Assembly: GCA_020632875.1 (NCBI GenBank)
Contig: JACKET010000017.1
Coordinates: 1 to 64,000, forward strand
Direction of reading: 5' to 3'
Length of the DNA: 64,000 nt
DNA from: Alphaproteobacteria bacterium
Lineage (GTDB): Bacteria; Myxococcota_A; UBA796; GCA-2862545
Positions within the stretch are counted from its first letter, which is position 1. Each line of letters opens with the position of its first letter. The translations under genes were made by a program, and so were the position numbers. Positions 1 through 7,604 of this stretch are shown piece after piece. The notes under the pieces were generated by a model, which worked only from the letters and a program-made list of their open reading frames with translations, was not told where the DNA came from and did no database searches.

Positions 1-1
1 G

Positions 2-436
2 GGCCTGTTCCTCGTGGGTCTCGCGCTGGTCCCGCCGGACAGCTGGCAGCTCGCGCTCCTGCTCGGTGTGCTCGTCGGGCCGGGCGTCGCGGCGGGGCAC
101 GTGCTGCCGTGGGCGATGCTGCCGGACGTGGTCGAGGCCGACCGGTTGGAGAACGGCGTGGAGCGGGCTGGCGCGTTCTACGGCGTGATGACGTTCCTCG
201 AGAAGGTCGGCACGGCCGTGGCGCTCCAGGCGATGCTCGTGGGCCTGCAGCTCGCCGGGTACGACCGCGATCTCGACGTGCAGAGCGACACCGCGCGGCT
301 GGCGATGGTGGTGATGCTGGGCCCGGTCCCTGCGGTGATCCTGCTGGGGGCGTCGATCTACGCGGTGCTCCGTCCGCCGATGACGCGCGCGCAGCACGCG
401 GCCGCCCTCGCCGCGCTGGCGGTGCGGGGCGAGTGA
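2..436 (+). CDS. MFS transporter, GPH (sugar:cation symporter) type, C-terminal part
   Basis: This is the C-terminal 144 residues of a membrane transporter whose start lies outside the window. Three or four hydrophobic helices are visible. The stretch with MLPDVVEADRLENG followed by ERAGAFYGVMTFLEKVG matches the conserved cytoplasmic loop and following helix of the MelB-like GPH branch of the major facilitator superfamily, which usually couples uptake of a sugar or similar solute to a cation. The substrate cannot be told from this fragment. The stop codon overlaps the GTG of the next gene by 4 bases, so the two are probably co-transcribed. Family placement is good; function beyond transporter is inference. 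Confidence 0.75.
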   Translation, partial: GLFLVGLALVPPDSWQLALLLGVLVGPGVAAGHVLPWAMLPDVVEADRLENGVERAGAFYGVMTFLEKVGTAVALQAMLVGLQLAGYDRDLDVQSDTARLAMVVMLGPVPAVILLGASIYAVLRPPMTRAQHAAALAALAVRGE

Positions 437-789
437 CGCGGGCGTTCCCGATCCTGGGCGTCGAGGTCGTGGCCCTCGTGGTCGCGTGGATGCTCGCGCC
501 CTGGGGCGCCGTGCTGGCCGCGGCGGTGGGGCTGTTCGCGGGCGGCTGGCTCACGGCGCAGGAGCGCGACGACCGCCTGGTCCGCCGGGGCATCGCCGCG
601 CGCGTCGGCGTCGTGAACGGGCTCGCGCTGGCCGCGACCTGGTGGACCTTCGCCCCCGGGGACCCCGAGATCGCGGCCCTCTCGGCACCGGTGCGTGCGG
701 GGCTCGCCGTCGGGCTGGGGCTCGGGGCCGGGGTCGCTGCGTTCGGGCTCGCGCTGATCGGGCTCGATGCGAGGTTCGTAGGGCGGTAG
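433..789 (+). CDS. small hypothetical membrane protein
   Basis: A 118-residue protein starting at GTG 433, in a GTGA overlap with the upstream transporter. It has about four hydrophobic segments (residues roughly 5-22, 25-43, 55-73 and 88-112) with a short charged loop AQERDDRLVRR between the second and third. It resembles the small multi-span proteins encoded beside ion or sugar transporters, but I recognise no family motif. Translational coupling to the MFS gene suggests a shared membrane role. It is followed by a solitary repeat arm at 811-850. Function unknown. Confidence 0.6.
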   Translation: MTRAFPILGVEVVALVVAWMLAPWGAVLAAAVGLFAGGWLTAQERDDRLVRRGIAARVGVVNGLALAATWWTFAPGDPEIAALSAPVRAGLAVGLGLGAGVAAFGLALIGLDARFVGR

Positions 790-810
790 TCCTGGGCTCG
801 GGCGTCCGGC

Positions 811-850
811 ATCACGCAGATGACGCAGAAGGGCGCAGATGACGCAGAGA
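811..850. repeat. solitary arm of the dispersed ACGCAGA inverted-repeat element
   Basis: The sequence is made of four near-identical 9-10 base units, ACGCAGATG, ACGCAGAAGG (here AGGG), GCGCAGATG and ACGCAGAGA. It is the same 39-40 base arm that bounds the elements at 5532-5822 and 19046-19488. After the arm it continues with CGTTCCGGGTC, which is also found just inside the left arm at 19046. No inverted partner is visible downstream before or inside the next gene, so this is a half element or a relic. Confidence 0.8.
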
Positions 851-889
851 CACCGGCGTTCCGGGTCTCGGCCTCGTCGTGTCCCCGTG

Positions 890-895
890 TACACT
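890..895 (+). promoter_or_regulatory. possible -10 element TACACT
   Basis: TACACT followed by GG lies 31 bases upstream of GTG 927, just after the repeat arm. It fits a pattern seen before several genes in this window (TANNNT in otherwise GC-rich DNA). No good -35 hexamer is visible, so this is tentative. If real, it supports GTG 927 rather than GTG 879 as the start of the next gene. Confidence 0.35.
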
Positions 896-926
896 GGAGT
901 CGAATGCGCGCCCCAGCCACCCAGCT

Positions 927-1805
927 GTGAATCTCGATGCAACCGGTGGTGTCGAGGTGCGCGCGGATCTGGACCGAGAGACCGTTGCGCGTCGCCGACG
1001 CCGCTTTGCCCTGCTCGGGGGCGCCCTCTCGTTTGGGGCCTTGGCGACGGCACACGTGGTCGTGGTCGGTACCTTCTTGATGCCAGTCGGGCGTCTGGGG
1101 GTCGAGCGGTGCCTCGATGGCAGCGAGTCCGCTCGATGCTCGAAGATTCGAGCCATGAACAGCCCGCTTCAGACGTTCGAGCAATACGCCGCGTGTCGGG
1201 CTCCCGTCCTCCTCCATGAGTCGAACGCCACGCTCTTCCTCATCGAGCCCGGGTGGCTGGCTCGTGATGGCGAGTGCTTCGGGTTCGCGCCCTCGGTTCA
1301 GTCATGCGATCCGATTGGCGGTCTCGGCGCCGACGAGGCCGTAGCGTGCGCGCTGTTGCCCTGGTTGCAGCAGGAGTACCCCTTCGCCCTCGCGCGGCCC
1401 GGAGCCGTGCTGGAGGCCACCCACGGTCCGCTGCCAGCGCCGACCTGGACCCGATGGGTCGGCCTGCTCCTGGTCCTGCTGACTGGCATCCAGGTGTTCG
1501 GGGCGGCTCTCTCGCTGCGTCGCTGGGGTGGCGACCGCGTGACGACGCTCGTCGTCTCGAACAACCTCGTTCGAATCGGGGATCGCACTCTCTCGCTGGA
1601 AGAGGTCGAGTCGGTCGCCCTCGACGGTGAGCGCCTTCGCTTGATGTCGGGCCTCCACGGTGAGAGCGAGTGGGCGGTGGACGACCCGGAGGGCTTGTGC
1701 CAGCTGGTCGAGAGCCTTCGGGTCCGGGCGAGACACAGGGTGCGCGGCTCCGTCGATTCCAGGCTGTCAGGGCTTCGGGACGCGGCCCTGCGCTCGGAGG
1801 GCTGA
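927..1805 (+). CDS. hypothetical two-span membrane protein
   Basis: From GTG 927 this encodes 292 residues; GTG 879 would add 16 residues but would precede the candidate -10. An Arg-rich stretch RRRRRFALL leads into a first transmembrane helix (about residues 28-50). A roughly 120-residue outer loop with several Cys follows, then a second helix containing GLLLVLLTGIQVFGAALSL. The C-terminal 90 residues (TTLVVSNNLVRIGDRTLSLEEVESVAL) look like a small beta-rich domain of the kind found after membrane helices in bacterial PH-like proteins; that is a guess from the pattern. It is the first of four unrecognised genes that run to 3733. Codon choice is less GC3-biased than in housekeeping genes here. 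Function unknown. Confidence 0.55.
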   Translation: MNLDATGGVEVRADLDRETVARRRRRFALLGGALSFGALATAHVVVVGTFLMPVGRLGVERCLDGSESARCSKIRAMNSPLQTFEQYAACRAPVLLHESNATLFLIEPGWLARDGECFGFAPSVQSCDPIGGLGADEAVACALLPWLQQEYPFALARPGAVLEATHGPLPAPTWTRWVGLLLVLLTGIQVFGAALSLRRWGGDRVTTLVVSNNLVRIGDRTLSLEEVESVALDGERLRLMSGLHGESEWAVDDPEGLCQLVESLRVRARHRVRGSVDSRLSGLRDAALRSEG

Positions 1806-1835
1806 CTTGCCCTTCGAGCGACTCCAGGATGCCCG

Positions 1836-2759
1836 ATGGTGACCGAGGGCTTCGCGCGCGATTCGTTTCGGGCGTTCGTGGGCGCCCTTCCGTCACTGGC
1901 GGATCGCCTGCAGCCATTCGATCGGGTCGAAGGAGGCGTCCGCCGGTACCGAGGTATCGGGGGAACCCAGCGGCCGGAGGCGGATCCGGCGTCCTCGCTG
2001 CTCGTTGCGCTGCGGCTCTGTGAGATCGCCCCGCGGGAGCTGGGCTGGGTGCTTCCGCCGGCGTATGCGCTCCCAGCGCCTCCATCGGTGTTGCGGCACC
2101 TCGAGAACGGCGATGTCGAGCTGACACCCGTTGAGCAGCACCTCGTGTGGCGTCTCGGCTCCGCCTCGTTGTCGTTCGGCGTCGTTCTACGGCAGCCCCG
2201 TGGATTGGCGTGTCTCGTCGGTCGTGAGGAGCTACCGTTGGCTGCCTCGCTGTGTTCGCCGACTCCGGATCTCCTCGAAGCCCGCCTACGCGAGGGTCCG
2301 GTTTCGCCGAATCGTGCGTCACGACTCTACTCGGCCCTCGCCGTCGCATGTGGCCCGTGGGCGCGGGCCGAGATGCTGGCACCTCTCGTTGCCTCGTTGC
2401 CCCTGGTCGACGCCTGTTCGGTGTCCGCTCGACACCCACGAGAAGAGCTCTTGTCCGAGGCCGCGCGCGAGCTCCCTCTCGGGCGGGCGATCGACGTGGA
2501 TTCCGCAGCCCGCCTCGCCGCCGACGGCTCCGCGCCACCGACCGAGCGGATTCATGCCGTGCGTGCCGCATTGCTCTCGGGAGCGCTCCAGAGCGAGCTC
2601 GTGTTCGAGGAGATCCGGGACCGTGCGAAGGAGTGGATGGTCGAGGACATCCACGATCCCCGAGCCACCCTTCCGGCCTTTCGTTGGTGGTTCGTGGCTG
2701 TCGCCGACGCGGTGGCCTTCTCCCACGCGTTTCCCTTTCTCCTCCGGGGGAATGCGTGA
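1836..2759 (+). CDS. hypothetical protein
   Basis: A 307-residue protein starting at ATG 1836, 30 bases after the previous stop. It is mainly soluble in character, rich in Leu, Arg and Pro, with predicted helices such as FEEIRDRAKEWMVEDIH near the C-terminus. The last 30 residues (FRWWFVAVADAVAFSHAF) are hydrophobic and could be a tail anchor. No catalytic motif or known domain was recognised. The stop codon overlaps the GTG of the following membrane protein (GTGA), which suggests coupled translation and a joint role with its membrane neighbours. Confidence 0.55.
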   Translation: MVTEGFARDSFRAFVGALPSLADRLQPFDRVEGGVRRYRGIGGTQRPEADPASSLLVALRLCEIAPRELGWVLPPAYALPAPPSVLRHLENGDVELTPVEQHLVWRLGSASLSFGVVLRQPRGLACLVGREELPLAASLCSPTPDLLEARLREGPVSPNRASRLYSALAVACGPWARAEMLAPLVASLPLVDACSVSARHPREELLSEAARELPLGRAIDVDSAARLAADGSAPPTERIHAVRAALLSGALQSELVFEEIRDRAKEWMVEDIHDPRATLPAFRWWFVAVADAVAFSHAFPFLLRGNA

Positions 2760-3265
2760 CATCGACCTACGCGCCGGAGAGGCTCCTGGCAGCCGGACTT
2801 CAGGTCCTCCCCGGACACGTGGCGTACAGGCAATGGACCACCGTCTTCGTGCTCGCGGTCACATCCCTGCTGTTGAGCTCGGTGTGGCACTTCGCACCCG
2901 CGATCGGCGCGCTGGCGGCGGTCGTGGCGTCCGGGACGTGGGCCGCCGCCGCTGTTCGGCTCGCCATTCGCTCCCATGGGGTCGCGATTCGACGATTCGC
3001 ACCCGCAGAGCTGATTCGGTGCCTCGCTGGATTGATGCTGTGCATCGCATCTCCACAGATTGCGCTGATGCCTCTGCGGTTCGTGATGCACCTGCCCTTC
3101 CGCCACCTGGAGCCCATCGGCCCGTACGGCGTCGTGGCCCTCGTCGGGTTCGGCGCAGGAACGATGTTCGCCCTCTCGAACTACATCGCGGGACGGGCCA
3201 TCAGCCTGGACTTCGTGTCGGACGGCTCCGCGTCGACGCGCGGCTTGCGTCTGCCACAGCGCTAG
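2756..3265 (+). CDS. hypothetical four-span membrane protein
   Basis: A 169-residue protein beginning at GTG 2756 inside the stop of the preceding gene. Two clear hydrophobic helices lie at about residues 28-45 and 47-66, and two more at about 88-108 and 124-146. Loops are short and basic (RLAIRSHGVAIRRF). No motif of a known transporter or enzyme is visible. It belongs to the cluster 927-3733 and, from the overlap, is probably made together with the upstream soluble protein. Confidence 0.5.
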   Translation: MTSTYAPERLLAAGLQVLPGHVAYRQWTTVFVLAVTSLLLSSVWHFAPAIGALAAVVASGTWAAAAVRLAIRSHGVAIRRFAPAELIRCLAGLMLCIASPQIALMPLRFVMHLPFRHLEPIGPYGVVALVGFGAGTMFALSNYIAGRAISLDFVSDGSASTRGLRLPQR

Positions 3266-3358
3266 CCGGCGACGGGGTCTCACCCAAGGGCATCACCTCG
3301 CGCGGGTTTTCGCCTGGAACCCGGATACCTGGACGCGGACCTCGATGGGGGAACGGCG

Positions 3359-3733
3359 ATGCGAGACCGGTCTACTTCGTACCGTGCTCTGATTCAGAGG
3401 GCCCTTCCATGGGCGTTGGGCCTCATGTCGAGCTGGTTGTGCTGGCGACTCATCGCGCTGAATCGAGACAGCCCCGACCTCGATTGGAGCTGGCTCTCGT
3501 TCAATATGTACTTCTACGGCTGGGTGATCGTGGTCGCCGTGACCGACACGGCCCAAGTGCGGGGAACGATGACCCTGATCTGGGTGTCGATTGCCACCGG
3601 GGCCGCGTACTTCGCGTGCAGCGGAGGGTACGGCTACGAGGCCACGTGGTTCCTCGCACCCGTCTTCGTCGTGCCGGCGTTCACCATCCGCTCCCTGCGG
3701 CCCATGGTTCTGCAGAGCCCTTCCGACGAGTGA
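3359..3733 (+). CDS. small hypothetical membrane protein
   Basis: A 124-residue protein at ATG 3359 with an AT-softened start region. It has three to four hydrophobic stretches: PWALGLMSSWLCWRLIAL, then YFYGWVIVVAV, then LIWVSIATGAAYFACSG, then a final one before TIRSLRPM. It is the last gene of the 927-3733 orphan cluster and converges on the hydrolase gene, from which it is separated by 36 bases. No family recognised. Confidence 0.5.
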   Translation: MRDRSTSYRALIQRALPWALGLMSSWLCWRLIALNRDSPDLDWSWLSFNMYFYGWVIVVAVTDTAQVRGTMTLIWVSIATGAAYFACSGGYGYEATWFLAPVFVVPAFTIRSLRPMVLQSPSDE

Positions 3734-3769
3734 ACGACGACCGCGGGCAGGAGCCCACGTGCGCTGTGG

Positions 3770-4558
3770 CTATCCTGGGCCGCGAAACGCCCGGTCCAAC
3801 AACGCGAGAAGCCCGTCGGGGTTGTCGACGTGCAGCCAGTGCCCCGCGTCGGGCAGCACGTGGAGCTCGGCGCCCCGGCCGAGCTGGATGCGGGCGAGCA
3901 CGTCGGGCGTCCACCGGTCGCTGTTCGCGGCCCGCACGAGGTGGACGTGCGGCGCCCCTGTGTGCTGCGCGAGGAACGGCCCGAAGTCGGTCGCGAAGTA
4001 GTCGGCCATCATCGCCCGGACGCCGTCGAGCCCGTAGACCCAGCGCCACCCCTCGTCGCCCTGCTCGAGGCTCGTGAGCAGCCAGTCGACGAGCATCTGA
4101 GACAGGCCCATGCCGAGCAGCTCGGCGCGCACGTCGCGGCGGTCGGCTGCGGGCATCGCGACGCGCGAGACGCACTCGAGCACGTGCATCACCTCGGAGT
4201 CGTCTTCGCCGTGCGACGAGACCGGGATGCTGTCGAGGACCCAGACCTCGCGCGCGGTGCCGCGGTCGCGCGCCCAGGCCAGCGCGACCTTGCCGCCGAA
4301 GGAGTGGCCGAGGACGAGCTCGGGGTCGGGCAGCCCGTCGAGGTCGGCCACGCAGTCGATCAAGCGATGCGGCGGGGGCAGGGGACCGGTGGCGCCGTGG
4401 TTCCGGAGGTCGGGCAGCACGAAGCCCCAGTCGGGGTGCCGCGCGACGAGCTTGCGCGCGAAGCTGCGCCAGTTGCGCCCGGCGCCGAGGATGCCGTGCA
4501 GGATCCACGCGGTGTGCGGGGCGGCCTCGTCGCCGACGCGCGTGAACGCGAGCGTCAC
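3770..4558 (-). CDS. alpha/beta-fold hydrolase
   Basis: A 262-residue cytoplasmic hydrolase. The oxyanion region LHGILGAG, the RNHG turn, the nucleophile elbow GHSFGG (about residues 85-90) and the C-terminal DAGHWLHVDNP with the catalytic His match the YbfF/esterase branch of the alpha/beta hydrolases. The acid residue is probably Asp in the DRW segment. Substrate is unknown; esterase activity on small acyl esters is plausible. The start is taken as GTG 4558, which overlaps the stop of the upstream receiver gene in a GTGA arrangement; a longer open frame upstream is discarded because it lies entirely across that gene. The two genes are therefore likely one transcript. Confidence 0.85.
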   Translation of the reverse strand: MTLAFTRVGDEAAPHTAWILHGILGAGRNWRSFARKLVARHPDWGFVLPDLRNHGATGPLPPPHRLIDCVADLDGLPDPELVLGHSFGGKVALAWARDRGTAREVWVLDSIPVSSHGEDDSEVMHVLECVSRVAMPAADRRDVRAELLGMGLSQMLVDWLLTSLEQGDEGWRWVYGLDGVRAMMADYFATDFGPFLAQHTGAPHVHLVRAANSDRWTPDVLARIQLGRGAELHVLPDAGHWLHVDNPDGLLALLDRAFRGPG

Positions 4559-5184
4559 TTCGCCGCGTGCTCTTTGAGCTTCTGCGACACGACCCAGCGC
4601 AGGGTCTTCACGTCGAAGGGCTTGTGCAGCACGCCGTTGTCGACGCGCGCCAGGAACCGCCGGACGTCGGTCGTGAAGCCGCCGGCCGTCATGAAGACGA
4701 GGCGCTTGAGGTGCGGGTTCTTCTCGCGGGCGAGCTGCTCGTAGAGGTCGATGCCGGTCATGCCGGGCATCATCAGATCGCAGAGGACGAGGTCGAACGT
4801 GCCGCCCTCGAGCTTGCGCATCGCCTCTTCGCCGTTGGCCGCGACCGCGACCTCGTGGCTGCGGAGCGCCCGCTTCACCGCGGTGAGGATCGCCTCTTCG
4901 TCGTCGACGACGAGGATGCGGGCCTGAGGCGCCGGGGCGGTCTCGGTGGGGGGCGGGTTCGCGGCCTCGACGCCCCACGACACGCGCCGCATGGTGCGAA
5001 GGAGCTCACCGATCCGCTCGGAGCCCTCGAGCGCGTCTTCGACCAGGGCCTTCACGCGCGGCTCTGCGCCCTGCAGCTCTTCGGAGAGCAGGTTGAGGTT
5101 CGTGACCACATAGGCGAGCGAATTGCTCAGCTCGTGCGTGAGGTCCCGAAAGCGCGGGGATTCCGTGGGCGGGGATTCGTCCAT
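4555..5184 (-). CDS. phosphoacceptor (HisKA-like) - receiver hybrid protein
   Basis: A 209-residue cytoplasmic signalling protein. Residues 12-70 resemble a histidine kinase dimerisation/phosphotransfer helix pair, with H17 in RDLTHELSNSLAYV. A Pro-rich linker follows (75-87), then a receiver domain from 88 to 205 with the acidic pair D94/D95, phospho-acceptor D136 in LVLCDLMMP, T166 and K188 in HKPF. There is no HATPase domain and no output domain, which is unusual for a protein that starts with an H-box. It may shuttle phosphate between a separate kinase and a partner, or dimerise a kinase. It is co-transcribed with the alpha/beta hydrolase; no kinase is adjacent. Receiver assignment is firm, the H-box part moderate. 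Confidence 0.8.
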   Translation of the reverse strand: MDESPPTESPRFRDLTHELSNSLAYVVTNLNLLSEELQGAEPRVKALVEDALEGSERIGELLRTMRRVSWGVEAANPPPTETAPAPQARILVVDDEEAILTAVKRALRSHEVAVAANGEEAMRKLEGGTFDLVLCDLMMPGMTGIDLYEQLAREKNPHLKRLVFMTAGGFTTDVRRFLARVDNGVLHKPFDVKTLRWVVSQKLKEHAAK

Positions 5185-5201
5185 GCTTCGCTCCGGGCCG
5201 C

Positions 5202-5207
5202 CATAAT
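5202..5207. promoter_or_regulatory. possible shared -10 for divergent genes
   Basis: CATAAT on the plus strand lies 14 bases before ATG 5222; its complement reads ATTATG about 17 bases before the start at 5184 on the minus strand. It is embedded in CCATAATCGATCG, an AT island in GC-rich DNA. A single near-palindromic -10 may serve both directions. No clear -35 hexamers were seen. Confidence 0.35.
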
Positions 5208-5221
5208 CGATCGCCGCGTGG

Positions 5222-5503
5222 ATGTCCCGGGTTAAGGGCCGCGAGGAGGTCTTCTTGGACGGCTACGAACCCCCTCCCTCACCGATGAAGAACTTCGTGG
5301 GCGGCGGCGGCTGTGGCTGCGGCTGTATCGGGATGCTCGTGGTCCTCGCGGCCGGCATGGGGATGGCGGCGGTGCCTCTGCAGTTCTTCCCGATCGAGTA
5401 CGGTGGCACGATCGGGATGCTGTCGGCGGTGGGCGTGGCCTGCGGGATCCTCCTCGCGCTGCTCGGCGGCGCGATGTGGGTGGCGAGCCTCTTCCTGGAG
5501 TGA
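5222..5503 (+). CDS. small glycine/cysteine-rich two-span membrane protein
   Basis: A 93-residue protein. After a 21-residue polar N-terminus comes KNFVGGGG with CGCGC directly in front of a first helix (GMLVVLAAGMGMAAVPL). A second helix (GMLSAVGVACGILLALLGGAMWV) ends the chain. The Cys run at the membrane edge is conspicuous and could be acylated or bind metal, but this is speculation. ATG 5285 is an alternative start that would remove the polar N-terminus. No family recognised. Its 3' end faces the repeat element at 5532-5822. Confidence 0.5.
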   Translation: MSRVKGREEVFLDGYEPPPSPMKNFVGGGGCGCGCIGMLVVLAAGMGMAAVPLQFFPIEYGGTIGMLSAVGVACGILLALLGGAMWVASLFLE

Positions 5504-5531
5504 TTCGCTCTCGAAGGGCGAGCGCTCCAGC

Positions 5532-5822
5532 ATCACGCAGATGACGCAGATGGACGCGGATGACGCAGAAACCACGTCTGCGCCGACGTGAACGCACCGC
5601 ACCCCCGGTCGTCCGATGTGCCCTGGAGCGGGATCGAGGACCCCATCTCACCAGAGCACTCCGCCATTTTCGGTCGGTTTGCAGCCGAAACGCCGGCCTG
5701 CTCTGGTGAGGTCTCGAATCCGATCCGCAAGAGGGCCCACTCGGCGCTCCGGGGACGCGAAGGCGCTCGACCCGGGGCGGCCTCGTTTCTGCGTCATCTG
5801 CGTCCATCTGCGTCATCTGCGT
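5532..5822. repeat. dispersed inverted-repeat element, copy A
   Basis: About 290 bases bounded by inverted arms: 5532-5570 (ATCACGCAGATGACGCAGAT, then GGACGCGG and ATGACGCAGAA) and its reverse complement at 5787-5822. Each arm contains four 9-10 base ACGCAGA units. In the middle TCACCAGAGCA (5648-5658) pairs with TGCTCTGGTGA (5699-5709), and inside that TTTCGG pairs with CCGAAA, giving a strong hairpin. No credible gene is present. The element fills most of the 369-base gap between two converging genes (5503 and 5873). Copy B is at 19046-19488 and a lone arm at 811-850. It resembles a non-autonomous or REP/REPIN-like sequence; no transposase is nearby. Confidence 0.8.
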
Positions 5823-5872
5823 GAGACTCGGGCTCGGGCCCTCTTCGACGCTGGAGCCGTGACCCCCACTGA

Positions 5873-7366
5873 TCAGGGGGCGCTGGACCAGCCTGTCGAG
5901 ACGCCCGTGTTTCCGGCCCCGTCAGCGCTCCGCACGTCGAACGCGTAGGTGGCGGACGGGTCGACCTGGAAGCCGAGCTGGTGCACCGCGACGAGCGAGT
6001 CGTCGCCGTACTCCCCGATGCCCGCGAACGCGATCTTCGACGTCGCGGGCTCGTCGGTGGTCCAGCGGATCACGAGGGACGCGCCGTCCCGCTCGATCGA
6101 GACGCCGGAGATCGTCGGGGCGACCGCGTCGTCCACCTCGGGGAGGGGCGCCGGAGCCGAGCCGACCGCCTCGAGCGCGGCGACCGGATTCACGAGGCCC
6201 CAGCCGCTCCACGTGTCCCAGCCGTCGGATTCGAGGTCGACCGCCGTCGTCGCGAGCAGGCCCTTCACGTCCTGGGGCTCCGCGCCCGCGGCGAGGAGGA
6301 GGGCCGCGATGCCGGACACATGCGGCGTCGCCATCGAGGTGCCCTGGAAGAACTGGTAGGTCGTGCCGCCCGCGCCGTCGATGGTCTCCTGGAGGATGCC
6401 GTCGGCGTAGCCGTCTCCGTCGTCGTCGCGAGCGGTGTCGCCGCCGGGAGCCACGACGTCGAGAGCCGATCCGCCGTTGGAGTAGGGGGCGACGGCCGAC
6501 CGCGCGTCGACCGCGCCGACCGCGATGACCCAGTCGTACGCCGCCGGGTAGCCGACGCTGCCGCGGGCCTCGTTCCCGGAGGCGGCCACGACGACGACCC
6601 CGTGCTGGCGGGCGTACTCGACGGCCTGCTGCTCGGCGGACGAGCCCCAGGCGCTCCCGAGGGACAGGTTGATCACGTCCGCGCCGTTGTCGACGGCGTA
6701 GACGATGCCCTGGGCGACCCAGAACGACGACCCGCTGCCGTTGTCGCCGAGAACGCGGACCGGGAGGATCGACACGTCGGAGGCGACCCCCGCGACGCCA
6801 CGGCCGTTGTTCGTCGCCTGCGCGATGGTGCCGGCGACGTGGGTGCCGTGGCCGCCCACGTCCGTGGGGTCGGCGTCGTCTCCGGCGAAGTCCCAGCCGG
6901 CGAGCATGTTCACCGGCGTGTCCTCGCCGTACAGCGCTACGCCCGTGTCGAGGACCGCGACGGTGATGCCGGCGCCGCGGTTGTGCGTCCAGGCCGTCTC
7001 GAGGTCGAGGAGGTCGAAGTTCCACTGGAGGCTGTTGTAGGGGTCGACGGACGCGGCCTCGCGGGGGCGGTTGCCCTCGACGAGGAGGTCGGCGCGGGCG
7101 GTGCGGACGACGAGCGCCGCTTCGATGTCGGTGCGCGTGACGCCCGGCTCGACCGCATAGAGGCCGATGCCGAGCTGCGGGATCCAGCCGAGCTGCTCGA
7201 GGCCGTGCTCCTCCGCGACCTCGGGCGCGAGGTCGGCGTTGATGACGAGCTCGCCCTCCACGAAGTCCCCGGCGGACTCGAGGCCCAGCGCGGGGAGGTT
7301 CATGCCGCTGTTCGAGCAGGCGGTGGCCGCCAGCAGGCTGGCGGCGAGCAACGCGATCCGGTGCAT
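5873..7366 (-). CDS. secreted subtilisin-like serine protease (S8), lipoprotein
   Basis: A 497-residue exported protease. The N-terminus MHRIALLAASLLAATAC is a signal peptide with a lipobox at C17. Residues about 36-105 look like an inhibitor-type propeptide. The catalytic domain shows D140 in AVLDTGV, H173 in GGHGTHVAGT, the oxyanion N265 in AASGN and the nucleophile S344 in GTSMATPHVSG, the canonical order of thermitase-like subtilases. The C-terminal 80-90 residues (APTISGVSIERDG to GAGNTG) have a fibronectin III-like pattern. It probably acts on peptides outside the cell or at the outer membrane, typical of predatory or scavenging bacteria. It is transcribed alone. Confidence 0.95.
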   Translation of the reverse strand: MHRIALLAASLLAATACSNSGMNLPALGLESAGDFVEGELVINADLAPEVAEEHGLEQLGWIPQLGIGLYAVEPGVTRTDIEAALVVRTARADLLVEGNRPREAASVDPYNSLQWNFDLLDLETAWTHNRGAGITVAVLDTGVALYGEDTPVNMLAGWDFAGDDADPTDVGGHGTHVAGTIAQATNNGRGVAGVASDVSILPVRVLGDNGSGSSFWVAQGIVYAVDNGADVINLSLGSAWGSSAEQQAVEYARQHGVVVVAASGNEARGSVGYPAAYDWVIAVGAVDARSAVAPYSNGGSALDVVAPGGDTARDDDGDGYADGILQETIDGAGGTTYQFFQGTSMATPHVSGIAALLLAAGAEPQDVKGLLATTAVDLESDGWDTWSGWGLVNPVAALEAVGSAPAPLPEVDDAVAPTISGVSIERDGASLVIRWTTDEPATSKIAFAGIGEYGDDSLVAVHQLGFQVDPSATYAFDVRSADGAGNTGVSTGWSSAP

Positions 7367-7604
7367 CTCTTCCTCGCAAGATCAACAGGGAGGAACCGGC
7401 GACCCGAGGACGCTGGAGGCTCCCGCATACAAGTCATGAGCGAAAGAGAGACGGCAACAGAGCGCGCCCATGCGGCGCACGTGTCGGACGAAGAAGCAAG
7501 GCCCGTGCCACGCGCGCCGTCCGCGCGGGGGTCGCGGAGATCGACGGACCGAAGCGGACGAGCGCCGGATCGCGAGGAGCGGGCCTCCGGCAGGGTGCGG
7601 CATT

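Noticed and set aside
4559..4978. In-frame upstream extension of the alpha/beta hydrolase by 140 codons
   Set aside because: It lies entirely over the receiver-domain gene in another frame, has Arg/Pro-rich composition typical of GC-rich shadows, and the GTG at 4558 gives a normal hydrolase start in a standard 4-base overlap.
5785..5824. Short peptides ending in RHLRPSASSA or beginning MTQMDADDAE that could be read from the repeat arms
   Set aside because: They are just translations of the ACGCAGA arms, appear in several frames and places, and have no ribosome sites.
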